A DNA stretch of 64,000 nucleotides from Nostoc linckia FACHB-104 (GTDB lineage Bacteria; Cyanobacteriota; Cyanobacteriia; Cyanobacteriales; Nostocaceae), in NCBI RefSeq assembly GCF_014696615.1, contig NZ_JACJQJ010000002.1:62001-126000 (forward strand), in the 5' to 3' direction. This document shows, one piece after another, positions 17,646 to 27,796 of this stretch. The position numbers and the translations under genes were made by a program. Position 1 is the stretch's first letter, and every line of letters begins with the position of its first letter. A model generated the notes under the pieces. The model saw only the letters and a list, made by a program, of their open reading frames with translations, did no database searches and had not been told where the DNA came from.

Positions 17646-18284
17646 TTAGGATTCTGACTGAAAGCTATTTAATTCTGTCAGGGCATAGTAAGAAATCGCT
17701 AAACTAACCTTTGCTTGCTCGACTTCAGATAAACTTGTCCAATCGCGCTTGCCAAGCTTCGCGATCATCATTTTTGGGCATTGGGGTTCGCCACTACGCA
17801 TAGCATAAGCATAAGGACGGGCTAAAACTAAGAGGTCATCCACACCCCAACTTGGTAATACATCTTGAACGCATTGCACCAGTTGCTCGCCAATAGGCTG
17901 TTGGGAAGTAAACATCTCAGCCGCTTTTTGGGCAATAGTATTGAGCCAGCTTTGGGGTACAGATGCAGCAAAAGCTTCTTGAAGATTAGCCATCAAAATT
18001 TGTCCTATATGGCTTTTGGAGGCAGAATCAAAACTCTCTTCAGGCCAAAGGTTATCAAGGTGACTATAGAAATCTTGCGATCGCTTGGTAACCTCTTCTT
18101 CTTCCCATAAATCATCGCTAAGAAACTGTTGTTCTAATTCGTTAAAATAAGCTTCTGATTCTGGATCAGCAGGATTCCATGGATAAGTCGCATCTGCTGG
18201 CTCTAGTAAAGCTGCTAGAAAATCTAATTCCACTTGAGATGGTAAAGAATTGAAGGTATTTGAATTGTTAATGTTGTTAATCAT
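17646..18284 (-). CDS. Hypothetical acidic protein downstream of CHAT-FHA
   Basis: A 212-residue protein, acidic in its N-terminal half (DDLWEEEEVTKRSQDFY) and with helices in the second half. It has no signal peptide, membrane helix or motif I recognise. It is the last gene on the minus strand after the PP2C phosphatase and CHAT-FHA genes, 257 nt from the latter. It may be a substrate or regulator of the CHAT peptidase; this is based on position alone. Confidence 0.7.
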   Translation of the reverse strand: MINNINNSNTFNSLPSQVELDFLAALLEPADATYPWNPADPESEAYFNELEQQFLSDDLWEEEEVTKRSQDFYSHLDNLWPEESFDSASKSHIGQILMANLQEAFAASVPQSWLNTIAQKAAEMFTSQQPIGEQLVQCVQDVLPSWGVDDLLVLARPYAYAMRSGEPQCPKMMIAKLGKRDWTSLSEVEQAKVSLAISYYALTELNSFQSES

Positions 18285-18541
18285 GTGACGCTCCCGATTG
18301 TTTATTTAGCGGTATTGACAGCTACAACTGTCGTGATCGCGTTTCCGCAAAAATAAATTGAAATTTGTCCAGAGTAAAAAAAATTTTTCAGGATGTTGTT
18401 AGGCTGTTACAAATTTAAATTGCAAATAGACTGATGCTAGTTGTCATTTATTATCTGTAATTTGTCATTTCTATGAAGAAATTGCTAATTACTAATAACG
18501 CTTTTGTTCAGCAACAGAAAATACCTAAGCACATTCACTGA

Positions 18542-20131
18542 TTAAGACTCTTCAATCAGAAACTCCCATGTTTCACCTCTAGAACTACCAAACTTTAACT
18601 GCATTCCCGATGTGAGGAGGACTTCCTCACGGAGGATTTGTTGCCAACCGTTAGCACTAAAAACCCAAGTAGTGCCGTAGGTAGATAAATCTTGCAAGTA
18701 ATAAGTTCTTACCGGAGTATTACCAGCGAAAGTATTGCGGCAGATAATTTCCGCATGGCGTTTAGAAACTGAAGGTTCTGGGATGATAATATCGTTGTCT
18801 TTGATGCGACCAATGCGAGTCACTCCAGAACGTAACAACCAGGTTTTACCTCCTGGTGAAAGCGATCGCAAAAAAGCTGTAGGTACCGAGGCAATTATAC
18901 TCGGAATAGTAGTATCTGGTAGCTCTGTAATTCCCTCATCAAAACTCTTAATCAGTTCGCCACAAAAATCTGGATGCTGATAGAGAACTGGTAAAGTCCA
19001 TGCAGGTTGATTGAACTTATATAGTGTTAATAATTCCTGTCTAGCTTCTGCTACAGCCTCATCAATTGGCTTGCGCGATCGCAATGCTTCGGTAAAAGCT
19101 TGAATAAAACTGTGGCTTTCTTCATCAGCAATTTCATCACGCATTCCCAAAACTGCTGGTACTCCATGACGAATTAGCACTTCTGCCAAACTACTAGAAG
19201 GTATAGCTTGGTTATTAGCAGATGCTGGTTGTGCGCCCCAGCAAGCATTAAAAACTGCTAATTTCACGCCATTTCTGGTCAATACTTGGGCTAATTCTAT
19301 GCCATTCAGCCTCATCCCCGGACGCAACAGTAGTAAACCGCCGTCTGGATCGGGAAAACCATGTCCGGCATAGAAAAAGACGTTGTAAGCTTTAGTTTCC
19401 AACTCCTCAATCAATTCTTGTGGAGTGGGTTGCAGCAGCGTATGTACCATGCATGGTGCATAGCCTTGAGAATTGCTGCCTAATGGCCCAGCTTTCGTGA
19501 GAGTTTGGGTTAAAATTTCTGCTTCTTTCTCCAGATCTAAATCCCGATCTTCTCCTAACACCAAGAGAATATTCAGAGCTTGATCTGTTCGCAAATAAGG
19601 CAGTGATTCAACTTCACTGGTCGTCCGGCTAAATACTATATCTTGGGAAAGAGACATTGCCGATTGACCAGGCTCGCGTTGCATAATCTCCCAAGGTAAC
19701 GCAATCAAATCTGGATCGCGAATTTCCAACCGCAAGCGCAAGCGTGTGTGCAGTCCCATAGCCATACCCCGGCTGCGTTCTAAACTGCCAAGAATTGGCC
19801 CATCAAATAACCAGCGCCACAAACTAATTCCCAGATATTGCATCAAGCGGCTACTGTAGCCAGCCGTTTGCCCGGAAGGGGATGAAACTAAGTTTAATGG
19901 TAATGGTGCTGTCTGTGGCAGTGCTGAACGCGAGGAAATACCTAAGGGAGTATGACCGGCAAACATTTCTTGCCATTCTTGCCAAATTTGAGAAAGTTCA
20001 GCCGGCCAGATACAGTCATGCAAAACATAGCCACTAGGATAAGGAGCCTTCACAACCCAGATGGCAAAGTTATCAGTGCCGGTGTTGGTTAAACGAGCGA
20101 TCGCCAGGTTCAGGCATGGCAATGGATTCAT
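18542..20131 (-). CDS. CHAT peptidase fused to a C-terminal FHA domain
   Basis: A 529-residue protein. The CHAT domain covers about 110-390 with the caspase-like dyad His257 (FFYAGHGFPD) and Cys297 (FNACWGAQ). Residues 425-525 are an FHA domain (TRIGRIKDNDIIIPEPSVSKRHAEI ... LSTYGTT), which binds phosphothreonine. No TPRs or signal peptide are present, so it is likely cytoplasmic. It follows the PP2C phosphatase gene and precedes a hypothetical gene on the same strand, so phosphorylation probably governs its recruitment. ATG 20131 begins MNPLPCLNLAIARL. Confidence 0.9.
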   Translation of the reverse strand: MNPLPCLNLAIARLTNTGTDNFAIWVVKAPYPSGYVLHDCIWPAELSQIWQEWQEMFAGHTPLGISSRSALPQTAPLPLNLVSSPSGQTAGYSSRLMQYLGISLWRWLFDGPILGSLERSRGMAMGLHTRLRLRLEIRDPDLIALPWEIMQREPGQSAMSLSQDIVFSRTTSEVESLPYLRTDQALNILLVLGEDRDLDLEKEAEILTQTLTKAGPLGSNSQGYAPCMVHTLLQPTPQELIEELETKAYNVFFYAGHGFPDPDGGLLLLRPGMRLNGIELAQVLTRNGVKLAVFNACWGAQPASANNQAIPSSSLAEVLIRHGVPAVLGMRDEIADEESHSFIQAFTEALRSRKPIDEAVAEARQELLTLYKFNQPAWTLPVLYQHPDFCGELIKSFDEGITELPDTTIPSIIASVPTAFLRSLSPGGKTWLLRSGVTRIGRIKDNDIIIPEPSVSKRHAEIICRNTFAGNTPVRTYYLQDLSTYGTTWVFSANGWQQILREEVLLTSGMQLKFGSSRGETWEFLIEES

Positions 20132-20332
20132 TAAACTAAAAGGTAAAAACGAATTATTAATAACAATTTCTCAAGGTAAAGATTTTAGGGCATTGGGTAT
20201 TGGGTATTTGTTATTTCTCCCTATTCTCCTTCTCCCCTTATATACCTAGTATCTAGTCCCTAACCCCTAGTTCCCTAGTCCCTAGCCCTTACCTGTATTA
20301 TTTCAGTTTTTATGAGTTTATGGGGTGTGGGG

Positions 20333-22552
20333 CTAAGTTGGATTTTCATCTTTTTGCGGCGTTGTTGCTGGCGGTTGGTTCACTGGCGCTGCTGGTGCTG
20401 TGTCCTCACATGGATTTGTTTCGCCTGGTTGTAACACAGTGGCGCTATTTTGGAGTTTGGAGAGTTCAATGCGTAAGGTTTTCTTGGGTGGTTGTGATGC
20501 AGTCGCGTCTTTTGGGGGAGGGGTTGTGTCCGGATTAGGACATTCTTGGAGAGTCACCAAAGAGTCTTTATTAGCAGAATTAGGAATTGGTTTTTGATCA
20601 ATAACTTGAAAATAAGTCCCATTGGGAAACTTGGCTATTTCACGAGTGGTTTCGATTACCCATCCTTGTGAAAGGTTATTAAGGGTGCGCTCAGTAGGCT
20701 GCACAGTAGTATCGGGATTAGATGCCACTGGCGGAGTTAAGGGCGATCGCAATCGCATCAAGAAGTAGCCAAATGTACCAGATGCCACAACCAAGATTAA
20801 TGGCACAATCCACTGTAGAGGTAATTGAGCAATTTTGGCGCGTGGGTTATCTGGAATTACTTGCGTTTTGGCATTGGAATTGCTCAAGTTGGTTGTTTGT
20901 GCTGTTCTGGCAGGATCAGGCACTTTTATAGGCACATTTTCGGGAATGAAGGGAGTCAGGCTTGACTGTGGCTCTACATATTTGACTTGATAATGTACCA
21001 AGGCGATGGTGACATTATCATGTCCATTTTTCGTATTCGCGATTTCTACTAATTTCTCTGCCACCTCTACTACATCGGTTTGCCCTGTCAGTATAGGTAA
21101 TACTTCTGTTTCCCAGTAATCTTCTACGCGGTCAAAATCACTTAAGCCATCGGATGTGAGGAGAAATACTGCATCTTCATCCAAAATAAACCGCTGGGAA
21201 GTGGGATGTAATGAAGTACTGGGACTCATCCCTAAAGCCTGCACCAGAGAGCCTGAACCACTTTGTTCGATGGCTTCTCGATAAACAGCATAGCCTAAAC
21301 GCACTTCACGCGAAGCCACATCATCGTCTAAAGTTACTTGATAACAACCTTGGTGCGTAATCCAGTAGGCGCGACTATCACCGACGTGGGTAATGTACAT
21401 TTCATGGGCCATAGGTAATGCCATTACCAAAGTTGTTCCCATGCGTTTGCGCCCTTGGCGATTCTCGCTATCGTTACGCTGACTGATTTTGTCATTCACA
21501 ACTGCTACAGCCGATTCTAGGTCTGTTAGCAGCATTGTCGGGTCTATATGGTCGGAAGGTACTTTAGTGAGTTGGTTTACCTGCTGTTGAATCGTTTCAA
21601 TAGCTAAATTTGATGCGACATTGCCGCCTTCATGTCCACCTATACCATCGCAGACAATTGCTAAGGCTGTTGGCTGTGGCGGTTTACTTACTAAGGTATC
21701 AGGTGGGGGATAACAAGCATCTTCATTGCGTTGGCGGCTGGGGCCAGTATCAGTTTTGGTAAAAATTTTGATTGTTGGCTTTTGCGATCGCCCTAATTGA
21801 GCTAATCCATAATCTAGGACTGCTATTAATTGTTCCGCCGATCTGATTTCTTCGTTAATTAAAGAACTACTGATTTTGTGAATTAATTCCGCTATAGCAG
21901 GTTTTGCCTGCTTTTGTAACTGCTGCCAAAATTCTCCTAAGTTAATTAAGTTTGGCGCTGTTGAGTCATCAGCACGTAATTCTAACAAGCGGACTAAGGA
22001 GCCTTCTACCCTGACTAAATATGGATCGAGTAGGCTAGATGCTACATTTTCACTTAAAAGGGGTTGCCACAGATTTGCTATCTGCCACAGCCAGTTAAGT
22101 TGGCGCATTGATGTGGCATCACTCCAAGCTGTAATGAAATTCGGGCAAAGTTTAACTTCTTGCGTCGTGCCATCAGTCAGTAGCGGTGGTTTTTCTAAAA
22201 GTAAGATTCCTTTGGGGAAACGCTCATCTATTGGCGCTACTATCCCATATACCTGCGGTATGTTTAAGCGGTAGGGAATCAGCCTGAGATATGGTCTTAG
22301 ATCTGACAAATTATCTAGTTCAGGTGTTTGTGGGGATAACCCTGGCTGAGTGTCAAAAACCACGGATTTATCGATTACCAAATAGCGATCGGCAAGAATT
22401 TCCCCAGCGGCAAAACTGAGATCGTCTCCCTGAACCCAGAGGTAGCGTTTAGGTAGGGGTGTAGAGCATCGCAAGCAAAACTTGTGGCTTATAGGGTTAG
22501 GAGCTTGACAAAGTTCATTAGGGCAGTAGAGTGTTGCCGCATCATTTTCCAT
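20333..22552 (-). CDS. PP2C-type Ser/Thr phosphatase with zinc ribbon, kinase-like region and membrane helix
   Basis: A 739-residue protein. An N-terminal Cys4 zinc ribbon (YCPNELCQAPN ... FCLRC) leads to residues 40-260, which resemble a degenerate protein kinase (GEILADRYLVIDK, no visible catalytic HRD/DFG). The PP2C domain (about 270-520) has the metal-binding motifs: RQRNEDA, VCDGIGGHEGG, THVGDSRAY, TSDGLSD and GHDNVT. One membrane helix (about 578-600) is followed by a ~138-residue Pro/Thr-rich domain that should lie outside the cytoplasm. I start at ATG 22552, after GGTGAG. It probably reverses phosphorylation read by the neighbouring FHA proteins. Confidence 0.9.
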   Translation of the reverse strand: MENDAATLYCPNELCQAPNPISHKFCLRCSTPLPKRYLWVQGDDLSFAAGEILADRYLVIDKSVVFDTQPGLSPQTPELDNLSDLRPYLRLIPYRLNIPQVYGIVAPIDERFPKGILLLEKPPLLTDGTTQEVKLCPNFITAWSDATSMRQLNWLWQIANLWQPLLSENVASSLLDPYLVRVEGSLVRLLELRADDSTAPNLINLGEFWQQLQKQAKPAIAELIHKISSSLINEEIRSAEQLIAVLDYGLAQLGRSQKPTIKIFTKTDTGPSRQRNEDACYPPPDTLVSKPPQPTALAIVCDGIGGHEGGNVASNLAIETIQQQVNQLTKVPSDHIDPTMLLTDLESAVAVVNDKISQRNDSENRQGRKRMGTTLVMALPMAHEMYITHVGDSRAYWITHQGCYQVTLDDDVASREVRLGYAVYREAIEQSGSGSLVQALGMSPSTSLHPTSQRFILDEDAVFLLTSDGLSDFDRVEDYWETEVLPILTGQTDVVEVAEKLVEIANTKNGHDNVTIALVHYQVKYVEPQSSLTPFIPENVPIKVPDPARTAQTTNLSNSNAKTQVIPDNPRAKIAQLPLQWIVPLILVVASGTFGYFLMRLRSPLTPPVASNPDTTVQPTERTLNNLSQGWVIETTREIAKFPNGTYFQVIDQKPIPNSANKDSLVTLQECPNPDTTPPPKDATASQPPKKTLRIELSKLQNSATVLQPGETNPCEDTAPAAPVNQPPATTPQKDENPT

Positions 22553-23523
22553 AGTTTTCTCACCGATCAGCAATTGGCAATTCCTTCAACAGCATTGGCA
22601 GCGGTAATTAGACCGCTCAAGTTTCTTGAACCTGACATATCCAACTTTGGATCAATGATTTTAGCTGGCGGATAGCAGCAGGTGCTAATACTTATTGATC
22701 TACTTATCCAAAGAACTCACTCCTGAGTCAACCCTACAGCCTCATCATAGCCTCTATTGCTCTATAACTTTCCATTGTCAGCACAGCTTACTCTAACTTT
22801 TTCACCAAAACATAACCCTAGCATCACTATATTCATTGTTAATGAATTATTACATCAAAATAGGCTGATAATGCTGGTATTTCTTTAGTTTATAAGTTAC
22901 TACGTATCAGTTAACTGTAAATTAAAGAATGTTAGATAGCTAAAATACAGCAGATCACCAAAGTTTAAAATTTGTAAAATATTTAGCTCATCAATTGCTA
23001 GTTTGATGCTCCCAATACTTGTATTTGTAGGAGTTCTAGCTAATCGAAGACAAAATACTTATGCCTATTTTTAGTAAAGGGGGAGGAAATATTTACTCAG
23101 ATCTCAATAATATTCTCTTTCCAGAGTGTTATAAAAATTAATAAATTTTGAAATATTATAGCTATTAATCCTAAGGTAGTTGCAATTTTAAAAATTATAG
23201 TATTTCTGTGTATGCGGGTGAGCAAGGAGCAGGCAGTGGGGAGGAATAGTAGTATTGAGTCCAGAAAACAGGATGATTTATTTCTTTGACGGGACTAAAA
23301 TTTAAGGTTCTAGTGAATGAATTAGTTAGAACTAGGCTAAAGCTTGCCCTAAGAGCTAAGACTTATATCTATATACCGATAATCAGCAATTTGCATCTCT
23401 GGTATAGTTTGGCAAAAAGGTCACGGGAAAAAGAAAAAGAGTGAATTCAAATATGCACCCCTTTCCTTTTCTCCCTTAACCAAAAACTATGCGAGTTAAA
23501 TTACTAGCACTTAGGTGTTAAGT
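22553..23523. other. Intergenic region upstream of the PP2C gene
   Basis: A 971-nt AT-rich gap. A degenerate purine/pyrimidine hairpin repeat lies at 23416-23493 (cacgggaaaaagaaaaaga ... cctttccttttctccctt), just downstream of ndhM. No gene or RNA is recognised. Confidence 0.45.
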
Positions 23524-23883
23524 CTACTTTTTTTCGTCAACAGCTACTTGGGGAAGCCCCATACTGTAGTTATTGACTCGGCTTTGGAGATTGTAGCTGA
23601 TTTCACCTTTTTGCAAGAGCGATCGCAGATAATGCTCCAAGTCTGAACCAACGCGGCGTAAGTTGTAGTCTGTCAAATCTGCGCCACTAGATGCTTCTAC
23701 TAATTCATCAAACTTGCGATAAATCTTTTGTAGGGCATCTTCATTCCAGTTGAATTCATTGTCTGGGTCTACATCTAACGTTAAGACCTGATTACTGGGA
23801 ACCAGTTCACCATCTCGGTCGATTTCTGCGGCAAAAATGCGAATATGCCGGGTTGTAGACTTGAGCAGCATCGGGTTGTCCAT
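23524..23883 (-). CDS. ndhM: NAD(P)H-quinone oxidoreductase subunit M
   Basis: A 119-residue protein. It has the NdhM start region LLKSTTRHIRIFAAEI, then LVPSNQVLTLDVDPDNEFNW and LRRVGSDLEHYLRSLL. NdhM is a cyanobacterial and chloroplast-specific peripheral subunit of the NDH-1 complex of the thylakoid membrane, which serves respiration and cyclic electron flow. The length fits the family. ATG 23883 is used; an internal ATG at 23871 is possible. It is monocistronic as far as can be seen. Confidence 0.95.
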   Translation of the reverse strand: MDNPMLLKSTTRHIRIFAAEIDRDGELVPSNQVLTLDVDPDNEFNWNEDALQKIYRKFDELVEASSGADLTDYNLRRVGSDLEHYLRSLLQKGEISYNLQSRVNNYSMGLPQVAVDEKK

Positions 23884-24848
23884 AAAAGGGTGTAAGATTT
23901 GGGTTAATTACACTGAAATCATTGTAGACGTTATGCCCTAGCTTAAAATGCCAGAAATAAAAAGGAATTGCTTCAATTAGGCAGGCAGAAGCAAAAAGCT
24001 TGTGCGTTAGTTATGAAGTTGCTAACAAATAGGCAAGGGAGGTTTGTTCAACTAAGAACGGCAGACAAAATTTCCTCCAGAGAAAATGATGGGGTAGGTG
24101 GTTGTCATTTTTCAACAAACTACAACTTTACAGCAGCGATATGTTAATCATATTCAAGCAATACTGTCAAGCTGTTAATACTCATCAGGATTTATCAGGT
24201 TGCAGGTGAGGCTACTAGCAAGGTGCGCGGGAATTAACCAACCAGATGAACATGGCTCAAAATCCGACTTAATCAGATCTGTGACTTCTATTCTGTGGTG
24301 CGAGGCTGTAATTACTTTGTTTCCGTACCTAGAATTTTGATTCAGAACAACAAGAAACCATTAATGACTTTGCTACTCAACATCTTCTAAATTTGAGCTG
24401 GAAAAACGTGCCTCTAGTAAATTTACGTAGTTACGCTACAACCGTCATGAGGTTTCATAAAAAATCCAAATTTTAGTGTTTTTACGTAAGTAAAATCACC
24501 AAAATTTCAGTAAAATCCCAAACTGTTGTTGACGTTCAGATAAAGTTGATGTAAAAACCTTTAAAAAGCTAGAACAACTTCTTACAGAAACTTTATTGTA
24601 TAGAATCTTAAAAACTGAATAATAGTTATGGCTTACCTGAACCACCTCTGGTCTAGGAGAACTACAACCTACGTAGTCAAAGCCGGAATCGAAAAAGACA
24701 TAAGGAGTTTGAAATGAAAGACAAATGTGATGGATAAAGAATGATTCTTAATTCAAAACTATTTGGATTCAAAAGACAATATAAAGAATTTTGGTGGAGA
24801 TCTAACTCCTAAACTTCATGACCACTAAGTAAAGGAATCTTCAAATCT
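23884..24848. other. Long intergenic region and probable leader of the 24849 gene
   Basis: A 965-nt gap between divergent genes. Near 24417-24440 and 24660-24680 are motifs of the type acgtagttacgctac and acctacgtagt. A tiny start-stop frame with a strong ribosome binding site lies at 24714-24737. This suggests a long 5' leader for the downstream gene. No known RNA family is recognised. Confidence 0.4.
24714..24737 (+). CDS. Possible 7-codon leader peptide
   Basis: ATG 24714 opens a frame MKDKCDG followed by TAA. It is preceded 6 nt upstream by AAGGAG (24702-24707), a stronger ribosome binding site than that of the downstream gene. It lies 111 nt upstream of the 24849 start. It could be a regulatory upstream frame or a chance match; the evidence is the ribosome binding site only. 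Confidence 0.25.
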   Translation: MKDKCDG

Positions 24849-25130
24849 ATGAACTCTAAAGCTTTACCACGCCAAATAAATAATATTGAAGTAGGTGTTT
24901 ATGAATGCGAAATACATCTCAAATTCCGATTAGTTGAGGAAAAAAGCCTATTAAGCGATCGCGAGCAATTATTGCAAGTGCTGCTAGATGCTTTGACCGA
25001 AGGATCTGATGATTTTTTAGAGACCCTACATGCGTCTGTTAAAGCCCAAGAAGTTTCTGAGTTTAAAGCTTCGCCGCAAATGCGTCGTCAGCTGATGCGC
25101 TTACGTAATTTTGCCGATAATAGCCAATGA
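24849..25130 (+). CDS. Small conserved cyanobacterial protein of unknown function
   Basis: A 93-residue soluble protein. The N-terminal half is predicted beta-rich (NIEVGVYECEIHLKFRLVEE) and the C-terminal half helical, with REQLLQVLLDALTEGSDDF and the basic MRRQLMRLRNFADNSQ. Codon usage, a HIP1 site inside the gene and a clean ATG support a real gene. I cannot assign a function. An AAAGGA lies 12 nt upstream of the start, and a long leader precedes it. Confidence 0.75.
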   Translation: MNSKALPRQINNIEVGVYECEIHLKFRLVEEKSLLSDREQLLQVLLDALTEGSDDFLETLHASVKAQEVSEFKASPQMRRQLMRLRNFADNSQ

Positions 25131-25844
25131 TTATCTGTATTATTTAAGTAGTGAGAAGTTATGAATTGAGCTTCAAATGGTGAATTTGTTTTAAGTTTAT
25201 CCATCTGCTCTCAAAATTTATGGAGTTGGCTTGTGTAATCTAAACCCTAAGGCTAGGAGTTAAACATACTCTCTAAACAGCCTAAGAAGTCTCACAGTAG
25301 CCCTCACCCTTTGCACTACGGAAATACTTGGGTGCCTACTAATGCAGTTCTGCCTCACTAATCAGGGCGGGTTAAAATTGTTTCAAAATTCTCTGTTCTG
25401 GGAAATACGTTTAATCAGGGTGTCACTTCAAGTTGGCGAAGTATTAGCTAGCAATCTTTGGCGTTATATACTCTAAACATTTAAAAAATTGTTCAAGTAA
25501 TCACTGTTCAATTAATCACTTATGTTTTGAGCGATTGCAGTAGTTTAAAGTAGTATTTTGCCAGCTTGAAGTTACATTCCGCCCTTCAAACTGGTATAAA
25601 AGGACAATTTCGGTTAAATCATCAGGGATAAATTAATTTTTCAAGAAAATCTACGGTTAAGAACTAGGGATTAGGAACTAGGAGGATAAAAAACAGAGGA
25701 ATTAGAGTAGAAAAGAAAATAGGCGTGCTAATGCACCTATATGGCCATGAAAAAGGTCACAGTCTAGATTAATGCAGACTGTTGACTTTTGACTTTTGAC
25801 CAATGCTCTTTTTACTTATTGCTAATGTATGCAATTCATGACAT
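25131..25844. other. Intergenic region between convergent genes
   Basis: A 714-nt gap between convergent genes. It contains low-complexity stretches (aactagggattaggaactagg near 25665, gttgacttttgacttttgacc near 25783) seen elsewhere in the window. No gene or clear terminator is visible. Confidence 0.4.
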
Positions 25845-26540
25845 TTATTTAGCAAGACCATGTTCTAAGGCAAACCGAACTAACTCTGTACGGCTATTTG
25901 TGCCAGTTTTACTAAATAAACGACTGACATACTTTTCGACGTTACGAACACTAGTCTCTAGACGACGGGCAATTTCTTTGTTCATCAACCCTTCAGCTAC
26001 CAAATTTAAAACGCTTTGTTCCCTGGGGGTTAGGTCAATTTTAAAAGGTGCTGGTGATTGAGCAATGGCGTTTCTTTGCGTTAATAACGCCTTAATTTGG
26101 GCAATCTGATGGGCTAATTCAGCAATATCCGGCGTCTCACTCTCTTCACCTGTCGCTGGAGTTTTAGCTATGCGACGGGCAAGCAAGTTTTCTACTATGG
26201 CAATTAACTCATCTGGATCGAAAGGCTTAGGTAAGTAAGCATCAACACCAGCTTGGTAACCTTGGATGCGATCGCCTGTCATTCCCTTAGCAGTTAAAAA
26301 TACTACAGGCAAGGCTTGAAACCGAGGGTCTTCTCGCAGTTGTTTTAAAAACTGATACCCGTCCACCTGCGGCATCATAATATCCGAAATCACTAAGTCA
26401 GGTGTATTTTGCTGCATCAAATCCCACCCTTCACGGGCGTTACTGGCAACTTGAACGCTGAAACCGCTTTCTTGTAAGTAATCTTTTACGGCTTCCCGCA
26501 ATCCTGGTTCATCATCTACCAGTAACAATTGTGCTGACAT
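25845..26540 (-). CDS. NarL/FixJ-type response regulator (Ycf29-like)
   Basis: A 231-residue protein. The receiver domain (1-120) has the acidic pair in VDDEPG, the phosphoacceptor Asp in LVISDIMMP, Thr in VFLTAKG and Lys in LPKPFDP. A linker leads to a LuxR-type helix-turn-helix (about 165-228: LTPREQSVLNLVAEGLMNKEIARRL). The frame stays open upstream to 26708, but that extension is low-complexity DNA, and ATG 26540 has AAGGAAA about 7 nt upstream. The sequence resembles Ycf29-type regulators of cyanobacteria and red plastids. No sensor kinase gene is adjacent. Confidence 0.88.
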   Translation of the reverse strand: MSAQLLLVDDEPGLREAVKDYLQESGFSVQVASNAREGWDLMQQNTPDLVISDIMMPQVDGYQFLKQLREDPRFQALPVVFLTAKGMTGDRIQGYQAGVDAYLPKPFDPDELIAIVENLLARRIAKTPATGEESETPDIAELAHQIAQIKALLTQRNAIAQSPAPFKIDLTPREQSVLNLVAEGLMNKEIARRLETSVRNVEKYVSRLFSKTGTNSRTELVRFALEHGLAK

Positions 26541-26733
26541 TGAAAATTTCCTTGATTCTATCTTTTTCCAATTTAGCGAAACTTGGTAGAGATTGGACAC
26601 AAGGATGGGAAATAAGGGACTGGGGATAAGGGGTAATGGGGAATGGGAGATGAGGAGGATGAGGAAGATAAGGGAGATGAGGGGAAATAACAAACACCCA
26701 ATTACCAATTACCCATTACCAAATGACAAACAC

Positions 26734-27702
26734 CTATAACCATTCAATGATTTGGGCTTTTTCTGGTAATTTGGCTTCAGTTTGTCCAGCGTAGCGGGCT
26801 TTGGCGGTAAATAAGCCTATGGGAGTACTGAAAAAGTCTACAAGAGTGGCTTTACCTGCGATCGCCTGCAAAATATTTTTGGGTATTTCTTTTAATAACC
26901 AGCGTATTAAGCGATAAAAATAGTCTTTGGGTTTTAGCCCTGGCATGAGCTTGACACCGTACAATTCATGCAAGTAGCGATTGGAGCGTCCATAGCGTCG
27001 CCATTGGCTTTGTAGTTCTTTGAGGGTGGTGCGGTGGCGATGCTGAACGATCGCATCTGAGACAAATTTTAAATCCCCTATCTTGGCTAAGAGAATCCGC
27101 CAACAAATATCTGCATCGCCGCCTGTAGTGAGATAAGGACGAAATAAACCAACTTTTTCTAAGACGATGCGGCGAATGGCTAAATTAGCGGTTTGTCCGT
27201 AAGCGCAGAAGGGATGGGCGAGTGTATGCTTTTGTGATAGCGTATCTTGCCGATCAGCGTGTTGTTCTAAAATATTTTTACCTGGCAATGCGGCAATTTC
27301 ACCGACCACAATCACTATATTTTGGTCGCTAAAAGGTTGAATTAGTAATTCTAGCCACTGTGGTTGTGGGCGACAATCAGCATCTGTAAAGGCGATAATT
27401 TCGCCTTGAGCGGCTCTAATACCAGTATTACGGGCAGCATAGGAGCTTTGAATTTGATTTTCGCTTAAGGGGCGAATAGTGAGGGGAGAAAGCTCTGCTG
27501 CTGTGTTTAAATAGGTGAGAGTGCGATCGCTACTATTGTTGTCTACCAACAAATACTCTACCCGGTCTTTAGGGTAAGTTTGCGCTAATAAACAAGAAAT
27601 TAAATCTGGTAAATCTGTCTCACCATTATAAATAGGAACAACCACCGAAACCTTAGGCCAAAGGCTGTAGGCAGTGGTTGCATCAACTGGTGGATGATTC
27701 AT
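26734..27702 (-). CDS. Family 2 glycosyltransferase
   Basis: A 322-residue protein with a GT-A domain: SVVVPIYNGETDLPDLI at the N-terminus, DNNSSDRT, and the metal-binding DAD in FTDADCRPQPQWLE. The second half has RNTGIRAAQGE and GGDADICWRIL. No membrane segment is convincing. The acceptor cannot be inferred. It lies on the same strand as the Ctp protease gene upstream (94 nt), but a functional link is not evident. ATG 27702 is the first in-frame start. Confidence 0.85.
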   Translation of the reverse strand: MNHPPVDATTAYSLWPKVSVVVPIYNGETDLPDLISCLLAQTYPKDRVEYLLVDNNSSDRTLTYLNTAAELSPLTIRPLSENQIQSSYAARNTGIRAAQGEIIAFTDADCRPQPQWLELLIQPFSDQNIVIVVGEIAALPGKNILEQHADRQDTLSQKHTLAHPFCAYGQTANLAIRRIVLEKVGLFRPYLTTGGDADICWRILLAKIGDLKFVSDAIVQHRHRTTLKELQSQWRRYGRSNRYLHELYGVKLMPGLKPKDYFYRLIRWLLKEIPKNILQAIAGKATLVDFFSTPIGLFTAKARYAGQTEAKLPEKAQIIEWL

Positions 27703-27796
27703 AAATTAAAATTTTGGATATGGGATTAATTAGATTACTAATTAGTATTCCCATTCCAAAATCCGAAAATCAGTGATAGTAGATTGAGATTTCAAA

